The translations under genes were made by a program, and so were the position numbers. A stretch of DNA of 39,512 bases, from the IMG/VR virus record IMGVR_UViG_3300023301_000034, positions 1-39,512 of that record; one strand, given 5' to 3'. This document shows, piece after piece, positions 24,817 through 30,078 of this stretch; position 1 is the stretch's first letter; the number at the start of each line of letters is the position of its first letter. Below the pieces are notes generated by a model. That model was not told where the DNA came from. It was given only the letters and a program-made list of their open reading frames with translations, and did not search any database. This DNA is from a virus.

Positions 24817-25308
24817 TTAAGAAACTCGCTGCACAACCGGCACCGCGTGGGAGGCCGCCCAGTCCGAGGATGAGGCGATTTTGGTCGGGACTTGGATGAC
24901 CACCGCAACATTCGTCTGGGTGCTCCCCCCGGTCGGCTTCGCCCCGTAGCCAAGGGCCGCGGTGGACAGCTTCGCCGATTGGAGGATGAAGTCATCCGTC
25001 GCCTTGACGGGGGAGGTCAGGCGTTCGAGGACGCGTTCGAGGGAGGCGTCGGCCACCGCGCGGAGCTTTTCGTCGATGGAGGCGATAATCACCGGGTCAA
25101 CGAGGTCTTTTTTCCGCTCCGCGTACCGAGCGAGGAACGCGTCGGAGTTGCGGATGATCGAGATCCACGGCTGGGTGTAGCCGAAGGCCGCGGCCAGCTC
25201 CCCGCCCGAGATCGACGGGTTGGCAAGCATGTGGTCGATCATGTTGTCGTGGGTGAAGCTCACCTTCACCGGCGGCCGAGCCCCTACCGGCTCTTGATTT
25301 TGGAACAT
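24817..25308 (-). CDS. terS: Terminase small subunit
   Basis: 163 aa, first gene of the late block, with AGGAG seven bases before ATG 25308. Residues about 25-55 form a helix-turn-helix (ISGGELAAAFGYTQPWISIIRNSD) like those terminase small subunits use to recognise packaging sites. The middle is helical (ASIDEKLRAVADASLERVLERL), fitting the oligomerisation core, and the C-terminus is a flexible Ser/Val tail that would contact the large subunit. The order small subunit, small gene, large subunit and portal is standard. Confidence 0.8.
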   Translation of the reverse strand: MFQNQEPVGARPPVKVSFTHDNMIDHMLANPSISGGELAAAFGYTQPWISIIRNSDAFLARYAERKKDLVDPVIIASIDEKLRAVADASLERVLERLTSPVKATDDFILQSAKLSTAALGYGAKPTGGSTQTNVAVVIQVPTKIASSSDWAASHAVPVVQRVS

Positions 25309-25341
25309 CTCGGGACTCCTGCAGGACTGCGCTATGCGAGG

Positions 25342-25370
25342 ATTATGCCGGGGGGGAGGGTCGGTGTCAA
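25342..25370 (-). promoter_or_regulatory. Main late promoter, TTGACA-17-CATAAT
   Basis: On the minus strand TTGACA (25370-25365), 17 bases and CATAAT (25347-25342) form a near-consensus sigma70 promoter 34 bases before the terminase small-subunit ATG. The promoter at 32848 has the same -35, spacer and -10. Two plus-strand ATAGGGGC octamers (25381-25388 and 25393-25400) lie just behind the -35. Confidence 0.8.
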
Positions 25371-25488
25371 GTGGGGGTGAATAGGGGCTAGGATAGGGGC
25401 CACCCCCCGCCCTAAGCTCGTTGCTACCCCGCGGTCAGCCGGGTGCCCACGACGCCGTGTCTCTTTCCTACCACCGTTGATTATGCCC

Positions 25489-25528
25489 TCATTATCGCCG
25501 GGAATTATTCAGAGAGGCGCTCCACGCC
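25489..25528. repeat. Direct repeat unit 1 of 2 (40 bp, 65-bp period)
   Basis: Begins with TCATTATCGCCGG and ends with GCGCTCCACGCC, the same two blocks at the same distance as in unit 2 at 25554. The central 15 bases differ but both contain ATTATT. Equal spacing of both blocks (65 bp) indicates duplicated protein-binding sites upstream of the late promoter. Confidence 0.8.
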
Positions 25529-25553
25529 AACCGGCACCGGCTACGCCGCCTTG

Positions 25554-25593
25554 TCATTATCGCCGGTCGGCATTATTACTTGCGCTCCACGCC
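25554..25593. repeat. Direct repeat unit 2 of 2 (40 bp, 65-bp period)
   Basis: Second copy of TCATTATCGCCGG...GCGCTCCACGCC, exactly 65 bp after the first. The conserved outer blocks with a variable centre suggest a bipartite operator, but no regulator can be assigned. Confidence 0.8.
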
Positions 25594-25735
25594 CAGCGTA
25601 ATACGATCCCGGCAGGGTCCATCCCCGGGGGGCCAAGCCGGACATGCCGGGGGGGGGCCTCGCCCGCGCCGGGTGGTGGCAGGGCGGCAGGGCGGCGCCG
25701 TCCGGTGGTGGCACGGCCTGGGGTAGGGATGGCAT

Positions 25736-25749
25736 GGGGCCGAGGCCCC
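25736..25749 (-). terminator. GC hairpin after the small minus-strand gene group
   Basis: GGGGCC-GA-GGCCCC lies seven bases past the stop of the last small gene (25756). It has no T run, so it may be a 3' stabilising or pausing hairpin and not a true intrinsic terminator. Confidence 0.4.
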
Positions 25750-25755
25750 ACCGGG

Positions 25756-25977
25756 TTAGTCGCGTCGGCCACGGGTCCAGCTGGCGACAGTGGCACCGTC
25801 GAACCAGTCCGACAGGGTGTAGCCCGATACCGTGGGCAAACCGTAGGCTGAACCGTTGTGGAGGATCAGAACCTGGACGCCGACGTGCACGGTGGAATTG
25901 TGGACGGTGGAACGGGTCCGGGCGAGTTCCATAGCGACGGCGAACTGTTCGGCTTGGGTCAGGGTGGCAATGGTCAT
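25756..25977 (-). CDS. Small uncharacterised early-type protein (73 aa)
   Basis: 73 aa. ATG 25977 is chosen because it lies inside a duplicated leader that also starts the gene upstream, with GGAAC nearby; a longer frame would run through that gene. The N-terminus is helical (TQAEQFAVAMELARTRS), followed by VHVGVQVLILHNGSAYGLP and a Trp-containing end. No family is recognised. It is the last of three tiny genes in a leftward group and is followed by a GC hairpin. Confidence 0.6.
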   Translation of the reverse strand: MTIATLTQAEQFAVAMELARTRSTVHNSTVHVGVQVLILHNGSAYGLPTVSGYTLSDWFDGATVASWTRGRRD

Positions 25978-26000
25978 GATGGGTTCCAGGGTGGGGTTAG
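25971..26000 (-). repeat. 30-bp duplicated intercistronic leader, copy 1
   Basis: Identical to 26161-26190. On the minus strand it runs from the TAA of one gene through the ribosome binding region to the ATG and second codon of the next, so stop, spacer and start are duplicated as a unit. Confidence 0.93.
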
Positions 26001-26167
26001 CGATTGCCGTAGCTGGCGCGGATAGCCTCGGCTTCGGCTTTCGTCTGACCATAGTACGGATGGCCGCTGGCGCCCTCTGCGCACCAGTCATTAATCCCGA
26101 CGTCAATTTGCACCTCTAGGGTCATGTCCGAAAACGACGGGTTACGAACTTCATAGGCAGTGGTCAT
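25997..26167 (-). CDS. Small uncharacterised protein (56 aa)
   Basis: 56 aa from ATG 26167, set by the duplicated leader. Sequence includes TLEVQIDVGINDWCAEGASGHPYYGQTKAEAEAIRASYGNR: a beta strand, a single Cys and a C-terminal helix with the GQTKAEAEAIR pattern seen in tiny phage proteins that fold as a strand-helix unit. Acidic overall. No function can be assigned. It is the middle gene of the leftward trio. Confidence 0.62.
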   Translation of the reverse strand: MTTAYEVRNPSFSDMTLEVQIDVGINDWCAEGASGHPYYGQTKAEAEAIRASYGNR

Positions 26168-26190
26168 GATGGGTTCCAGGGTGGGGTTAG
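26161..26190 (-). repeat. 30-bp duplicated intercistronic leader, copy 2
   Basis: Exact copy of 25971-26000. It joins the stop of the 77-aa gene to the start of the 56-aa gene. Perfect identity in non-coding sequence suggests recent duplication or conversion, or selection on the translation-initiation region. Confidence 0.93.
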
Positions 26191-26420
26191 GGAATACGGG
26201 CGCCGGTATCGATGGCAAACCAATCGCCATCGACGTCGGTGGTGATGCCCCAGGTGGCGTCCGTCATCCCGATGACGACCTGCTCACGGCGGGCCAGTTC
26301 TGCGGCCGCCTGCTCCCCGGTAGCGAACGGACCGCACTGGTGTGCAGACCCGTCTGGGAAGCGGGTGATGACGAAGAACTGCCCATGGCCGTTCATTCCG
26401 ATATTGCGCGTGATGATCAT
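26187..26420 (-). CDS. Small uncharacterised protein (77 aa)
   Basis: 77 aa with a good ribosome site (TTAGGAGTTTGCAAAATG). The pattern is strand-turn-strand, FFVITRFPDGSAHQCGPFATGEQAAAELARREQ, then a second strand pair ending DGDWFAIDTGARIP. The GPFATGEQAAAELA helix start is common in small phage proteins that bind the nucleoid or other partners, but no family was identified. It is the first gene of the leftward trio, with its 5' end facing the parS/repeat region, so it may be among the first genes expressed. Confidence 0.65.
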   Translation of the reverse strand: MIITRNIGMNGHGQFFVITRFPDGSAHQCGPFATGEQAAAELARREQVVIGMTDATWGITTDVDGDWFAIDTGARIP

Positions 26421-26539
26421 TTTGCAAACTCCTAACATGCGCCGGCGGGATGCCTGCGCTAAGGGCATTTTCGCGGGTTTTTGCACCGCGTCCTGGAGCT
26501 TTACGTAACTTTACATTGTCGGCGATTCCCCCCAGGGAC

Positions 26540-26555
26540 TGTTCCACGTGAAACA
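26540..26555. promoter_or_regulatory. parS: parS partition site, perfect 16-mer
   Basis: TGTTCCACGTGAAACA matches the conserved bacterial chromosomal parS consensus TGTTNCACGTGAAACA at every defined base. Chromosomal ParB proteins load on this sequence and spread by a CTP-driven clamp. A chance full match in 39 kb is very unlikely. Whether the host ParB or the phage ParB-methyltransferase uses it is unknown. Confidence 0.85.
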
Positions 26556-26632
26556 TACGGCTGGGGCAGACCCCACCCCATACCATGCCCTACCATATCC
26601 GCGCCTATGCGTCAAACCCTGGCCCATGGCAC

Positions 26633-26646
26633 GTTCCACGTGGAAC
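26633..26646. promoter_or_regulatory. Second parS-like palindrome
   Basis: GTTCCACGTGGAAC is a perfect 14-bp palindrome with the parS core CACGTG and the GTTCC/GGAAC arms I recall from pseudomonad chromosomal parS sites. It begins 93 bases after the start of the first site. Two sites in gene-free DNA argue for selection. Confidence 0.75.
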
Positions 26647-26732
26647 TGGACGAAAATGCCCACCACCACGCGGTGGGGGTAGGCCATGGCCTGGGTGGGG
26701 CGTGGCGCCAACTGGTGAAACGATTGGGCGCG

Positions 26733-26783
26733 ATGGGGGTGTGTCATGGGGCCCACCCCGTACCCTACCCCCACTGCTACCCC
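26733..26783 (-). repeat. 51-bp origin-like repeat, copy C (inverted)
   Basis: Read on the minus strand it starts GGGGTAGCAGT, contains GTACGGG in the middle and ends in a CCCCCAT block. Aligned without gaps to copy A it matches at 39 of 51 positions. It lies on the other side of the AT-rich tract from copies A and B and points the opposite way. Confidence 0.7.
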
Positions 26784-26825
26784 CACCCTTCCTATAACGC
26801 GTTTCATAATGCGGTATGCAGGTTC

Positions 26826-26850
26826 TATCATATTTTTTTTTTAAATAGAT
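26826..26850. other. AT-rich tract between the 51-bp repeats
   Basis: A nearly pure A/T stretch including ten consecutive T (26833-26842), in a genome where most lines are over 60% GC. It sits between inverted repeat C and direct repeats A and B, the arrangement of a DNA-unwinding element next to initiator-binding repeats. Alternatively the T run is the tail of a rightward terminator, though no stem precedes it. Confidence 0.55.
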
Positions 26851-26868
26851 ACCCCCATACCCTAGACC

Positions 26869-26919
26869 GGGGTAGCAGTCACCCTACGGTACGGGCTGGC
26901 CCCCATGACGTGCCCCTAT
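26869..26919 (+). repeat. 51-bp origin-like repeat, copy A
   Basis: Starts GGGGTAGCAGT, central GTACGGG, ends GTGCCCCTAT. Gapless alignment with copy B gives 39 of 51 identical positions. Confidence 0.72.
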
Positions 26920-26991
26920 AGGCCATCATCGGCCCCGATGAGGATTATTTGCCCCTATCGGGGAAACACTAATGGACACCCGGCGCACCTA

Positions 26992-27042
26992 GGGGTAGCA
27001 CCGCGCTTAGGGTACGGGGTTGCACCCATCACGCGCCCCTAT
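26992..27042 (+). repeat. 51-bp origin-like repeat, copy B
   Basis: Direct copy 123 bp after copy A, with the same outer blocks (GGGGTAGCA at the start, GCCCCTAT at the end) and central GTACGGG. The conserved ends with a variable centre suggest protein-binding sites. Confidence 0.72.
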
Positions 27043-27323
27043 TCCACCCCATGCCCACCAGGGCACCTACAGGCTCCGTAGTGCATTTTTCTCGCCCCCT
27101 GGGGCATAGGTGCCAGGGCGATTAGGATAGTGGCGTGGCGGGTGGTTTCCGGGTAAACCCTATGTTTTTGTACGCTCAAGGTGGGGGTTAGCGTAGGGTT
27201 TGTACGGGTGGCGTGGGCTGGACAGTGGGGGTATATGCGTGGGCGTGGGCGTGCGGGTTGTTAGGTTAGTAGGGGTGCTATGGTGGGGGTCAAGGGGATA
27301 GGGAAAGACAATGGGCAAGGTGG

Positions 27324-27352
27324 TTGCATTGTTGCCGGGGATAACGTACATT
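27324..27352 (+). promoter_or_regulatory. Possible weak rightward promoter
   Basis: TTGCAT (27324-27329), 17 bases, TACATT (27347-27352), 55 bases before the first rightward small gene. Only three of six and four of six bases match consensus, so this is tentative. Confidence 0.25.
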
Positions 27353-27407
27353 TAATTCACGGTGGAAATGCACCGAACCCCCCCCACCCGCCGATTAGGA
27401 GTTCCCC

Positions 27408-27599
27408 ATGCGAGGCACGATGACAATTCACTTTACAACCCTGGTGGCCGATAGTATCCTCGAGCACGGTACGGGCTGGGCATGGCGATACTATGCCAAG
27501 CGGTTGCCATTGTGGGAACTGCGATTCTGGTGGGGAACCCCCACCATCGGCCGGGCTATGATTGCCCGCGCGTGCTACGAGCGTTCCACCGGGGTCTAG
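27408..27599 (+). CDS. Small aromatic-rich protein (63 aa)
   Basis: 63 aa, first gene of the rightward block, with TTAGGAG seven bases before ATG 27408 (a second ATG lies at codon 5). The C-terminal half is basic and aromatic: WAWRYYAKRLPLWELRFWW, five Trp in about 20 residues, which suggests a membrane-surface or protein-binding helix. No family is known to me. Early position and tiny size fit a host-takeover protein. A strong hairpin follows five bases after the stop. Confidence 0.62.
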   Translation: MRGTMTIHFTTLVADSILEHGTGWAWRYYAKRLPLWELRFWWGTPTIGRAMIARACYERSTGV

Positions 27600-27603
27600 G
27601 CCC

Positions 27604-27642
27604 CACAGATGATAGGGGCTTGCCCGGCCCCTATGATCTGTG
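27604..27642 (+). terminator. Long GC hairpin, 15 of 16 pairs
   Basis: Left arm 27604-27619 and right arm 27627-27642 are reverse complements except for one G-G mismatch, with a seven-base loop. The octamer ATAGGGGC/GCCCCTAT forms the inner part of the stem. No T run follows, so it may act as an mRNA end-protecting or processing hairpin, a Rho-helped terminator or a protein-binding site. Confidence 0.7.
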
Positions 27643-27696
27643 TTAAGGTTGCACCATCGGCCCGGCGGTTTCCGGGGTGTTTGTTAGGAGTTTACT

Positions 27697-27891
27697 GTGA
27701 ACAATTTCGGTATTGTCGTCATCACCGTGTCGGTTTTCAGCGAAAAAGGCCGGCGCGGGCTGGTCGTGGCACGTATCCCGTGCCAACAAGAAGAGGCACA
27801 AGCCCACTATGATGCTTGGAAGGTGGGGAACCCGATGCTGGCGCGTGTCGTTTCCGGCACCTTCCAAAGTGACGGCATCGGGCTGAACTGA
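27697..27891 (+). CDS. Small uncharacterised protein (64 aa, GTG start)
   Basis: 64 aa. GTG 27697 is preceded by TTAGGAGTTTACT, a clear ribosome site and the same TTAGGAGTTT as before the divergent 77-aa gene. The fold looks like strand (NNFGIVVITVSVFSEKG), strand (RGLVVARIPCQQ), helix (EEAQAHYDAWKVG), then a final strand. It is predicted soluble. Function unknown. A GC hairpin follows the stop. Confidence 0.65.
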   Translation: MNNFGIVVITVSVFSEKGRRGLVVARIPCQQEEAQAHYDAWKVGNPMLARVVSGTFQSDGIGLN

Positions 27892-27903
27892 CCCCAGCTG
27901 CTA

Positions 27904-27921
27904 GCCCCCTACCATGGGGGC
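27904..27921 (+). terminator. GC hairpin after the 64-aa gene
   Basis: GCCCCC-TACCAT-GGGGGC, 12 bases past the stop. It is followed by CTGCAGG and not by T residues, so intrinsic termination is doubtful. Confidence 0.5.
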
Positions 27922-27966
27922 CTGCAGGTGCGGTTTTCGCATCGTAACCAAATTGAGGAGCCTATC

Positions 27967-28470
27967 ATGGCCCGCGCATTGATTGATACGAGCGTTTCCC
28001 CTTCGGGGGAATTGACAATCGACATGGAGGGCTTCCCGATTATCCGGGTTGACCCGGCGGAATACACGGCGGATTGCCGCCGGCAGGCCATGGCGCACGG
28101 GTTCAAACAGAAGTACGTAGACGCGGCGGCTCTCGGCAAGGATGCTACGCCCGCCGAGAAGTATGCGGCGATCACCGCCATCCGCGAGCATCACTTGAAT
28201 GGCGGCGCGTGGAATCGCACGGGTGGCGGCGATGGCACGGGCGGCGATAGCCTGCTGGTCAAGGGCATCATGGCAGCCTTCGGGCTGGACCGCGATACGG
28301 CCCGCGAACAAGTCACCGGCTGGGACAAGAAAACCCAGGCCGCCATGCGGGCCATCCCCGAGATCAAGGCCGCGATTGACGCGGCAAAGGCCGCCGATGA
28401 TAAGCGGGCTGGGTCTGGGGTGGACACCTCGGCCGCGATGGCCGCACTGCGCGCGATGGCGAAGGCCTAA
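27967..28470 (+). CDS. Uncharacterised phage protein, paralogue of the 30079 gene
   Basis: 167 aa from ATG 27967 with GAGGAG upstream. N-terminal beta part (SPSGELTIDMEGFPIIRVDPAEY), then AMAHGFKQKYVDAAALGKDATPAEKYAAITAIREHHLNGGAWNR, a Gly-rich linker (TGGGDGTGGD), and a helical end (LLVKGIMAAFGLDRDTAREQV, then DKKTQAAMRAIPEIKAAIDAAKAA). The order HG..QK..D, helix, GxW, Gly linker, helix, KT..A.R, I..I is shared with the gene at 30079. This family is widespread in proteobacterial phages and uncharacterised, as far as I recall. The early position suggests an abundant protein, perhaps nucleic-acid-binding. Confidence 0.75.
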   Translation: MARALIDTSVSPSGELTIDMEGFPIIRVDPAEYTADCRRQAMAHGFKQKYVDAAALGKDATPAEKYAAITAIREHHLNGGAWNRTGGGDGTGGDSLLVKGIMAAFGLDRDTAREQVTGWDKKTQAAMRAIPEIKAAIDAAKAADDKRAGSGVDTSAAMAALRAMAKA

Positions 28471-28479
28471 TCGACACCC

Positions 28480-28499
28480 GCCCCCTATGGGGGCATTTT
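28480..28499 (+). terminator. Hairpin with short T run after the 167-aa gene
   Basis: GCCCCC-TAT-GGGGGC (28480-28494) then ATTTT. The three-base loop may open one more pair. It is the most terminator-like hairpin in this small-gene array. Confidence 0.55.
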
Positions 28500-28512
28500 C
28501 CCTGGAGCGACA

Positions 28513-28737
28513 ATGGACAATTTCGCCAACAATGTCACCATGCAACAGTTCTACGGGCCAGCCGGCCCGCTGTATGTCACCATATCGGGCTGGCGGGGCG
28601 AACCCCCGCGCCGCACGCACTGGGTGCAATTTTCGCACGACAAGGGGTGCAGTGAGTACGACGGCGCCCGCTGGGTGCATCACCTGTACACTGCGGAGGA
28701 ACAGCAGCGGATTGACGCCGAGCGGGCTGTGGCATAA
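28513..28737 (+). CDS. Small uncharacterised protein (74 aa)
   Basis: 74 aa with GGAG nine bases before ATG 28513. The central segment PLYVTISGWRGEPPRRTHWVQFSHDKG and C-terminal EYDGARWVHHLYTAEEQQRIDAERA give a beta strand pair and a short acidic helix. Aromatic-rich and soluble. No family recognised. It lies between two hairpins in the early small-gene array. Confidence 0.62.
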   Translation: MDNFANNVTMQQFYGPAGPLYVTISGWRGEPPRRTHWVQFSHDKGCSEYDGARWVHHLYTAEEQQRIDAERAVA

Positions 28738-28753
28738 CTGACCTGCACCCGGT

Positions 28754-28790
28754 GCCGATGATGCCCCATGCGTGGGGCCATCGGCGTTTA
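28754..28790 (+). terminator. Strong bipartite hairpin after the 74-aa gene
   Basis: Outer stem GCCGATG/CATCGGC and inner stem GCCCCA/TGGGGC with a TGCG loop, and a two-base AT bulge on the left arm (28754-28785), followed by GTTTAT. The 13-pair stem is strong; the T run is short. Probably a terminator or stable 3' end. Confidence 0.6.
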
Positions 28791-28880
28791 TGCGGGCCGT
28801 TTCCCGCCCGTTTCCCGCCCCGCATCCCGCACCATACCCCCTACCCTACACTAACCTACACCCGCCACGCATCACGCGCC

Positions 28881-28993
28881 ATGGGGCCGGATAGGGGGCG
28901 GAGTTCTCTAGTTGACAACCCGCCCCCATGGGGGCATTGTTACCCCTACCATGCCGCACTAGCGGGGTGCAAGTTGACCCTATCCGGCCCCAT
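28881..28993 (+). repeat. 16-bp inverted repeat flanking a palindrome, upstream of 29018
   Basis: 28881-28896 is the exact reverse complement of 28978-28993 (ATGGGGCCGGATAGGG). Between them lies the perfect palindrome GCCCCCATGGGGGC (28922-28935) just after a TTGACA (28912-28917). In RNA the arms would close a loop of about 80 bases whose right arm ends 25 bases before the start codon of the next gene, so a leader-control structure is possible. Confidence 0.7.
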
Positions 28994-29017
28994 GCGGGCC
29001 ATTACCAAGGAGCTATC

Positions 29018-29296
29018 GTGAAAACTACATTGTCGGATTTTAAGCCGCTAAACCCGCCCCGAGCGTTACTGGACGGGAAGCGCTTCGCCCAGGTCACCGT
29101 GACCACGGAGCGGGGCTGGTGGCGCTGGCGCACCGTGACCACGGAGACGAGGATGGTATTTCAGGAAGGCCCGTGCGGTGGCTGGCGCTGGCTGTACGAC
29201 GGCGCCCCTACACCGGGGTATCAAGTGGAAAACCTCGCGTCCGAGTGGCGCCGTGAGTTCGCAAGGAGCACGTATGCCGCGCACCCGGTCGCTTGA
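29018..29296 (+). CDS. Small uncharacterised protein (92 aa, GTG start)
   Basis: 92 aa from GTG 29018, placed by AAGGAG five bases upstream; an ATG upstream lies inside the inverted-repeat leader and is rejected. N-terminal basic part, then paired strands (RFAQVTVTTERGWWRWRTVTTETRMVF), a Trp-rich turn (GGWRWLYDG) and a C-terminal helix. The repeated V-T-T-E pattern in the two strands suggests a small beta hairpin. Not assigned to a family. Translation may be controlled by the upstream RNA structure. It overlaps the next gene. Confidence 0.65.
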   Translation: MKTTLSDFKPLNPPRALLDGKRFAQVTVTTERGWWRWRTVTTETRMVFQEGPCGGWRWLYDGAPTPGYQVENLASEWRREFARSTYAAHPVA

Positions 29297-29678
29297 GACC
29301 TACCCTAATCAGGCCTTCTGGGCCTTGGTCCAGCGCATTGTCGCCGAGCGGACTTTCCTAATTCCCTGCACGCAAGCGCAAGCCGCGTCCATGCGTGGGG
29401 AGATTTACGCTTGGCGCCGGGCCTGTGAAGCGGCACCCGAGGCCGCTGCCCGCTTAGGGATCGACACCGGGCAGCTCCGCTTGACCGCTTTCCGCATCGG
29501 CGCCGAGGGCATGACCGGCATGCTGGCGGCCGATCTGCAGACCCCCTCGCTGATCGCATCGGCGCTGGGAGGCCTGCCCCAGCAGCGCACGGCGGCGCAG
29601 CAAGCGCTGGACCGGCTGCGGGAAGCGGGGCTGGTCGCCGAGGGCGGTGCCAGTTGGAAGGCAGGCCATGGGGGCTAA
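29274..29678 (+). CDS. Uncharacterised helical protein (134 aa)
   Basis: 134 aa from ATG 29274 with AAGGAG upstream; it overlaps the previous gene by 23 bases. Predicted mainly helical: NQAFWALVQRIVAERTFLI, AQAASMRGEIYAWRRACEAAPEAAARLG, then QQRTAAQQALDRLREAGL. Near the start, PYL-type motifs are absent. The QLRLTAFRIGAEGM segment could be a strand. No enzyme or DNA-binding motif is certain, and it belongs to the early rightward small-gene run. Confidence 0.65.
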   Translation: MPRTRSLETYPNQAFWALVQRIVAERTFLIPCTQAQAASMRGEIYAWRRACEAAPEAAARLGIDTGQLRLTAFRIGAEGMTGMLAADLQTPSLIASALGGLPQQRTAAQQALDRLREAGLVAEGGASWKAGHGG

Positions 29679-30012
29679 CCGTACCATGGTCTCGCCCGAG
29701 GCCTATCCCGCTGCCTTCCTCGCCGCTGTGAGGAACGGCGGGGGAGTGTTCTACGCGGCCGATCTCCCCTGGACCACGGGATCGGCCGCGAAGCGCTTTC
29801 GCCTTCTCCTCGCCCTGTTGAGGGGGTTGGCCAAGCATGACCTGCACCCGAACGCCACTCCGCGCTGGCATGTGGAAGCCAGCCCACGGGCCTTAGTCGT
29901 CCGGGTGCAGGAGCAGGCTTATCATCCCGCCGCCATTGCGCGGCCATTGATTGAAGCGGCCTTGACAATAGGGGTAAACCCTAACGGCACACCCCGCGAA
30001 GAGCTGACATAA
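29668..30012 (+). CDS. Uncharacterised protein (114 aa)
   Basis: 114 aa from ATG 29668, overlapping the previous stop by 11 bases, with GGAAGG upstream. N-terminal helix (SPEAYPAAFLAAVRNGG), then FYAADLPWTTGSAAKRFRLLLALLRGLAKHDLHP, a basic helix-turn-helix-like part, followed by a beta end with VEASPRALVVRVQEQ. The basic helical part would suit nucleic-acid binding but no family was recognised. Last gene before a new promoter at 30005. Confidence 0.62.
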   Translation: MGANRTMVSPEAYPAAFLAAVRNGGGVFYAADLPWTTGSAAKRFRLLLALLRGLAKHDLHPNATPRWHVEASPRALVVRVQEQAYHPAAIARPLIEAALTIGVNPNGTPREELT

Positions 30013-30013
30013 T
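30005..30013 (+). promoter_or_regulatory. Extended -10 promoter TGACATAAT
   Basis: TG-A-CATAAT gives an extended -10 element with the same CATAAT hexamer used at 25342 and 32871. No good -35 lies at 17 bases, as expected for extended -10 promoters. It lies 66 bases before the gene at 30079. Confidence 0.5.
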
Positions 30014-30078
30014 GCATTCATGCGTCAAATCCGGCGCCAACCCCAGCGGCAATGCCGCTACCTCCCCAAGGAATCATC

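Larger units (their letters stand above)
25371..25755. other. Gene-free spacer upstream of the late promoter
   Basis: 385 bases without a supportable gene. It holds two ATAGGGGC octamers next to the late promoter, a pair of 40-bp direct repeats 65 bp apart, and a very GC-rich stretch (25620-25740) ending in a hairpin. Possible reading frames here lack ribosome binding sites and overlap each other. Confidence 0.7.
26421..27407. other. Gene-free centre: candidate origin/centromere region
   Basis: About 990 bases without a convincing gene, between divergent small-gene groups. In order it holds a perfect parS site (26540), a second parS-like palindrome (26633), a 51-bp repeat in inverted orientation (26733), an AT-rich tract with ten T (26826-26850), two direct copies of the 51-bp repeat (26869 and 26992) and several GCCCCTAT octamers. 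Position between diverging transcripts, repeats around AT-rich DNA and partition sites all fit an origin, but nothing proves replication starts here. Confidence 0.55.

Noticed and set aside
26833-26842. Ten-T run as a rightward terminator
   Set aside because: No GC stem lies directly before it and no rightward gene ends nearby; an unwinding element fits the surrounding repeats better.
26481-26921. Plus-strand frame covering the parS sites and repeat C
   Set aside because: No ribosome site; His/Pro-rich reading that follows from repeats; it would place a protein over parS and the AT tract.
27901-28683. Minus-strand frame (260 codons) opposite the small early genes
   Set aside because: It runs through hairpins and two genes with good ribosome sites on the other strand; no domain seen.
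28912-28940. Promoter at TTGACA before the palindrome
   Set aside because: The hexamer at 17 bases is CATTGT, only three of six consensus bases, and the spacer is a perfect palindrome; kept only as part of the leader structure.
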